Below, piece after piece: positions 60,974-64,000 of a stretch of 64,000 nt of DNA (positions are counted from its first letter, which is position 1; each line of letters starts with the position of its first letter). The stretch is from Tamilnaduibacter salinus (GTDB lineage: Bacteria > Pseudomonadota > Gammaproteobacteria > Pseudomonadales > Oleiphilaceae). A model generated the notes under the pieces. The model searched no databases and had not been told where the DNA came from. It was given only the letters and a program-made list of their open reading frames with translations. The stretch covers positions 186,001-250,000 of the forward strand of contig NZ_QEKQ01000001.1 in assembly GCF_003096655.1 (NCBI RefSeq), written 5' to 3'. The translations under genes and the position numbers were made by a program.

Positions 60974-61966
60974 ATGCGACAGGCACGATACGAAAAACGC
61001 GGTCCGGTTCCCCAGGAGGTGATCGAGTGCGTCGAGTCGCCGACGCCGGAGCCGACAACCGGGCAAGCACTGGTGGCAGTCGAAGCGGCGCCGATCAACC
61101 CCAGTGATGTGCTGACGCTCACCGGCGACTACGGCATGCTGCCGTCGCTGCCGGCCATTGGCGGGAATGAAGGGGTCGGCCGTGTCGTGCGCCGCGGTCC
61201 GGAGACCGAGGGGCCTGAGGAAGGGCAACTGGTGCTGATTCCCGTGGGCATCGGCACCTGGTCGTCTCACGTCGTGGCGGATGTCCGCAAGCTGATTCCT
61301 CTGCCGGACCAGGCGGACCCGAAGCAGCTGGCGATGATGACCATCAACCCGCCGACCGCCTCGTTGCTGCTCAGCGAGTTCGTCGATCTGAAAGAAGGCG
61401 ACTGGGTGATCCAGAACGCTGCCAATTCCGGTGTGGGCGGGTATCTGGTGCAGCTTGCCCGCCTGAAGGGATACCGGACCATCAATGTTGTGCGCCGGGA
61501 ATCCGCTGTCGAAGGCGTCAAGGCCCAGGGTGCGGATGTGGTCCTGGTGGATGGTGATGACCTGCACAAGCGCGTCCGCGAGGCCACCGGCGGTGAGCCC
61601 GTCCGGCTGGCGATTGATGCAGTGGGTGGCGCGGCCACGGACCGTATCGCCAGTTGCCTGGCCGAGGGCGGCACCCTCGTCAATTACGGCATGATGAGCG
61701 GAGAGCCGTGTCAGGTCTCGCCGGCCAACATCGTTTTTCGCGACGTGACCGTGAAAGGCTTCTGGCTGGCCAAGTGGTTTGAACGCGCCAGCCCGGACGC
61801 CCAGAAGACTGTGTTCGGGCAGCTCACCAAGCTGATTGCCACCGGCCAGCTTCAGGCGCGGATCGCAGCGGAGTATGATGTCTCCCAAATCAAGGAGGCG
61901 GTGGCCGCCGCGGCAGCGGGCGAGCGAGACGGCAAGGTGCTGGTCGTCCCGAGCCACGACGAGTAG
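60974..61966 (+). CDS. MDR-family oxidoreductase, trans-2-enoyl-CoA/ACP reductase-like
   Basis: A 330-residue medium-chain dehydrogenase without zinc-binding residues. Substrate-domain opening (APINPSDVLTLTGDYG, PAIGGNEGVGRV) and nucleotide-binding domain (ANSGVGGYLVQLARLKG, DAVGGAATDRIASCL, GTLVNYGMMSGEP) match the 2-enoyl-thioester reductase group (MECR-like). ATG 60974 has AGGGAG 7 nt upstream; the longer frame to 60869 covers the operator region and is not real. The 2-enoyl reductase role is inferred; a quinone-type oxidoreductase is the alternative. Confidence 0.84.
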   Translation: MRQARYEKRGPVPQEVIECVESPTPEPTTGQALVAVEAAPINPSDVLTLTGDYGMLPSLPAIGGNEGVGRVVRRGPETEGPEEGQLVLIPVGIGTWSSHVVADVRKLIPLPDQADPKQLAMMTINPPTASLLLSEFVDLKEGDWVIQNAANSGVGGYLVQLARLKGYRTINVVRRESAVEGVKAQGADVVLVDGDDLHKRVREATGGEPVRLAIDAVGGAATDRIASCLAEGGTLVNYGMMSGEPCQVSPANIVFRDVTVKGFWLAKWFERASPDAQKTVFGQLTKLIATGQLQARIAAEYDVSQIKEAVAAAAAGERDGKVLVVPSHDE

Positions 61967-62005
61967 CGATACGGGCCGCCGCCGGGAACCATTGGGAGAC
62001 GATGC

Positions 62006-62419
62006 ATGATGACCGGCCAATGCCTGTGCGGCGGCGTCGCCTTTGAGGTATCGGCACGACCGGGCCCCGTGGCCCTGTGCCATTGCAGTCAGTGCCGGCG
62101 GGCCAGCGGCAGCGCCTTCATGGCGACCTGTCCGGTCCAGTCGGCTTACTTTTCCTACCAGCGGGGTGAATCCCTCGTCAGGGAATTCGCGTCCAGCCCC
62201 GGCAAATACCGGGCATTCTGCTCTGAGTGCGGCAGCCCCCTGTACAGCCGGACCGATGCCATACCCGGCATTCTGCGCCTGCGTGTCGGCGCCCTCGATC
62301 ATCCGTTTGGCCAGCCCCCGGCGTACCATGTGTTCACGGGCTCCATGGCGGACTGGGACGGGATTACCGACGATCTCCCCCAGTATGAGAAGCTGGAGCG
62401 CACCAACGATCCCCACTGA
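62006..62419 (+). CDS. GFA-family zinc protein (glutathione-dependent formaldehyde-activating-like)
   Basis: A 137-residue protein with the GFA cysteine pattern: GQCLCGGV, LCHCSQCRRASG and FCSECGSPLYS, which bind zinc. The C-terminal part carries the usual Y-x-V-F-T-G and W segments. Which small thiol adducts it handles is unknown. The start is ATG 62006 (ATG 62009 is an alternative). It overlaps the ABC ATPase start by 1 nt and may be part of the same transcript. Confidence 0.85.
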   Translation: MMTGQCLCGGVAFEVSARPGPVALCHCSQCRRASGSAFMATCPVQSAYFSYQRGESLVREFASSPGKYRAFCSECGSPLYSRTDAIPGILRLRVGALDHPFGQPPAYHVFTGSMADWDGITDDLPQYEKLERTNDPH

Positions 62420-63093
62420 TGGGTAACGATGTGAGCGAACGACTCAGCGTCCGGGGACTGTGCAAGGCCTATCGCTCCGGTGATGACCGGGTCACGATTC
62501 TGAATGATTTTGATCTGTCGCTCTCGGATGGCGAGGCGGTCGCGCTGACCGGACGGTCCGGCTCAGGCAAGAGCACGCTGATCCACCTGCTGTGCGGTCT
62601 GGCGGTTCCCGACGGCGGTCGTATCCGTTTGTTCGGCGAGGCGATGCCCGCGACGGCGGACGACGAGCTCTGGGCAACCCAGCGTCGACAGCGTGTGGCC
62701 ACCGTGTTTCAGGACACCAACCTGCTGCCGACGCTGACGGTGTCCGAGAATATTCGCTTTCGGGCCTCGCTGGCAGACCGGCCCGCGCCGGACGTGGCCG
62801 GCTGGCTCCGGGCGCTCGGACTTCAGGGTCTGGCGGATCGATACCCGGATCAGGTGTCGGGGGGTCAGCGTCAGCGGGCGGCCATTGCCGTGGCGTTTGC
62901 GATGCGGCCGGAACTGTTGCTGGCGGACGAGCCCACCGGCAGTCTGGATCGTCACACCGCCAGCGCGGTAGCCGATGAGCTGTTCCGCTTCCAGCGCGAC
63001 ACCGGCTGCCCCATGCTACTCGCCACCCATGATCAGGCGCTGGCCGAGCGCTGTGAGCGGATCGTGCCGCTGACCAGCGAGGGAGACGTGTGA
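62419..63093 (+). CDS. ABC transporter ATP-binding protein (LolD/MacB-like)
   Basis: A 224-residue ATPase of the LolD/MacB/FtsE class. Walker A GRSGSGKST, Q-loop VFQDTNLLP, signature VSGGQRQRAAIAVA, Walker B LLLADEPTGSLD and switch histidine LATHDQ. It overlaps the next permease gene by 1 nt (TGATG) and follows the GFA gene. The pair likely exports or mobilises a substrate from the inner membrane; the substrate is not determined. Confidence 0.9.
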   Translation: MGNDVSERLSVRGLCKAYRSGDDRVTILNDFDLSLSDGEAVALTGRSGSGKSTLIHLLCGLAVPDGGRIRLFGEAMPATADDELWATQRRQRVATVFQDTNLLPTLTVSENIRFRASLADRPAPDVAGWLRALGLQGLADRYPDQVSGGQRQRAAIAVAFAMRPELLLADEPTGSLDRHTASAVADELFRFQRDTGCPMLLATHDQALAERCERIVPLTSEGDV

Positions 63094-64000
63094 TGGGGCC
63101 GGCGGGCGCCCTGTTCAGCCATTACCGACGTCATCCACTCCAGTTGGTCTCGCTGGCTCTGATCATCATGCTGGCGACGGCCCTCTGGGCCAGTGTCTGG
63201 ACGCTGACCGACCAGGCCCGGGACAGCCTCGAACGCAGCGAGGCTGCCCTGGCGGCCCGGTTCGAGATTGCCCGGCAGGATGGGGCCACCGTGACCGTCC
63301 GGGATTTTGCCCGGCTCCGTCGGGCCGGCACCTGCGTGACGCCCTGGCTGATCGTGGAACCGGGCGATGGCGGCGCCCGGCGCATCGGCGTCGATCCGCT
63401 CACGTTGAATTGCCTGGACGGCCATCCGGCGTCCGAAGGCAGCGGCACGCTCGACGGCGATCCGTTCCTCGATCTGTCCGGAGCCGCGCGGCTGCCGGGC
63501 GATCATCGTCTGCACCTGCTGGCGCCGGAGCGGGCCGATGTCCCTGACGGGTACCGCGTCCAGCCGTTCGCGGGCGCACCGGCAACCGGCGAACTGGGTG
63601 ACAGTTTCCTGCTCAACCTCAATGCCCTGAGTGCACTGACCCTGCTGATTGCGGCGCTGCTGATCCGCAGTGTCTACAGCCTCAGCCTCAGTCAGCGCCG
63701 GGCAAGTCTGGAACTACTGCATCGTCAGGGCCTGACACGGCGCCGTCTCGCCATGCTGATGGCAAGCGAGATGGTCGTGATCAGTCTGTTGGCGGCATTG
63801 CCGGGGTTGGTGATTGGTCACGGGCTGGCCTCGGTGGCGTCGGACGGCTTTGGCCAGGCGATGGCGAGTCTGTTTGATGCGTCTCTGACGTCCGGGCGCT
63901 CGCTCAGCGGCTCGCTCCTCTCGCTCGGCGTGATTCTGCTTGTGGTGCTGTGGTGTGTGGCCGATCACTGGTTACCGGCGCGCCGATCCGCCATACGTCG
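63093..64000 (+). CDS. ABC transporter permease, FtsX/MacB-like (3' end cut by window edge)
   Basis: Open from ATG 63093 to the end of the window with no stop, so the 3' end is missing; at least 302 codons are visible. A first membrane span lies at about residues 17-39 (LQLVSLALIIMLATALWASVWTL). A periplasmic region of about 130 residues follows, then spans at about 175-190 and 215-240 with the FtsX-type stretch RRASLELLHRQGLTRRRLAMLMASEM. This matches the permease partner of the preceding ATPase. A MacB-type periplasmic domain is shorter than in MacB itself. Confidence 0.82.
   Translation, partial: MGPAGALFSHYRRHPLQLVSLALIIMLATALWASVWTLTDQARDSLERSEAALAARFEIARQDGATVTVRDFARLRRAGTCVTPWLIVEPGDGGARRIGVDPLTLNCLDGHPASEGSGTLDGDPFLDLSGAARLPGDHRLHLLAPERADVPDGYRVQPFAGAPATGELGDSFLLNLNALSALTLLIAALLIRSVYSLSLSQRRASLELLHRQGLTRRRLAMLMASEMVVISLLAALPGLVIGHGLASVASDGFGQAMASLFDASLTSGRSLSGSLLSLGVILLVVLWCVADHWLPARRSAIR

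Noticed and set aside
1-64000. tRNA genes, rRNA, CRISPR arrays, prophage or transposase genes
   Set aside because: I looked for conserved tRNA cloverleaf patterns, regularly spaced direct repeats, integrases, phage structural genes and DDE-type transposases and saw none; a scan with dedicated tools would be needed to exclude a short tRNA.

Overview
This 64 kb window is chromosomal DNA, high in GC, from a gammaproteobacterium. It most resembles the Marinobacter group of marine and halophilic bacteria. The best lineage clue is a fatty acyl reductase at 39165-40703 whose residues follow the Marinobacter fatty acyl-CoA/aldehyde reductase (the wax-ester FAR of about 513 aa) along nearly its whole length. 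Supporting clues are the gene order rpoE-rseABC-mucD-lepA-lepB-rnc-era-recO-pdxJ-gacS-cysM-rlmD-relA-mazG, the long two-component and cyclic-di-GMP proteins, and several lipid genes. I see no rRNA, tRNA, CRISPR array, prophage or transposase gene. The gene content looks like ordinary core genome with a more variable second half.

Layout. 1-4168: sigma-E operon (rpoE cut by the left edge, rseA, rseB, rseC, mucD), closed by a hairpin terminator. 4377-10494: lepA, lepB, a DUF4845 protein, rnc, era, recO and pdxJ, tightly packed and mostly overlapping. 10497-13364 (minus): gacS/barA hybrid kinase. 13629-19032: cysM, rlmD, relA, mazG. 19225-19910: two small, convergent, mutually similar proteins. 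20052-26877: ppc, a YbaK-like/HDOD fusion, adk, tsaB, an unknown small protein, rsmJ. 26887-31908: plsB, nudC, murI and a methyltransferase. 32263-38849: a periplasmic binding-like protein, a two-gene signalling operon (HDOD histidine kinase plus REC-PAS-GGDEF-EAL) and a divergent ParA/MinD-like ATPase. 39165-43722: FAR, acetyl-CoA synthetase and a LuxR-type response regulator that probably controls acetate use. 43723-44351: a 630-bp gene-free tract holding a chain of hairpins and one solo dispersed repeat. 44352-51485: a fatty acid desaturase, a DUF1439 lipoprotein, a CPXCG protein, an aminotransferase, a 2-hydroxyacid dehydrogenase, a malate/tartrate dehydrogenase-like enzyme, a stand-alone EAL protein and a small membrane protein. 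51700-57315: a LysR regulator divergent from a five-gene operon (acyl-CoA dehydrogenase, SDR, APH-like kinase, histidine phosphatase, SDR) resembling a 4-hydroxyacyl-CoA catabolic pathway. 57352-64000: PBP4, a tandem GST-N protein, aldo/keto reductase, MDR oxidoreductase, GFA-like protein, and an ABC ATPase/permease pair cut by the right edge.

How they fit together. The first third is housekeeping: envelope stress, translation, RNA processing, the stringent response and cofactor synthesis. The middle and right parts lean towards lipid and acetate metabolism (plsB, FAR, acs, desaturase, acyl-CoA operon) and nucleotide or two-component signalling (relA, gacS, GGDEF/EAL, EAL, HDOD proteins). The points most worth follow-up are the LysR/ACAD/SDR/kinase/phosphatase/SDR operon, the YbaK-like/HDOD fusion lacking the usual lysine, the HDOD-kinase/GGDEF-EAL pair beside an orphan ParA-like ATPase, palindromic operators at 29382 and 60894, and a dispersed family of inverted-repeat elements at 44163, 48761 and 51488. 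All calls come from reading the sequence; no database search was run.
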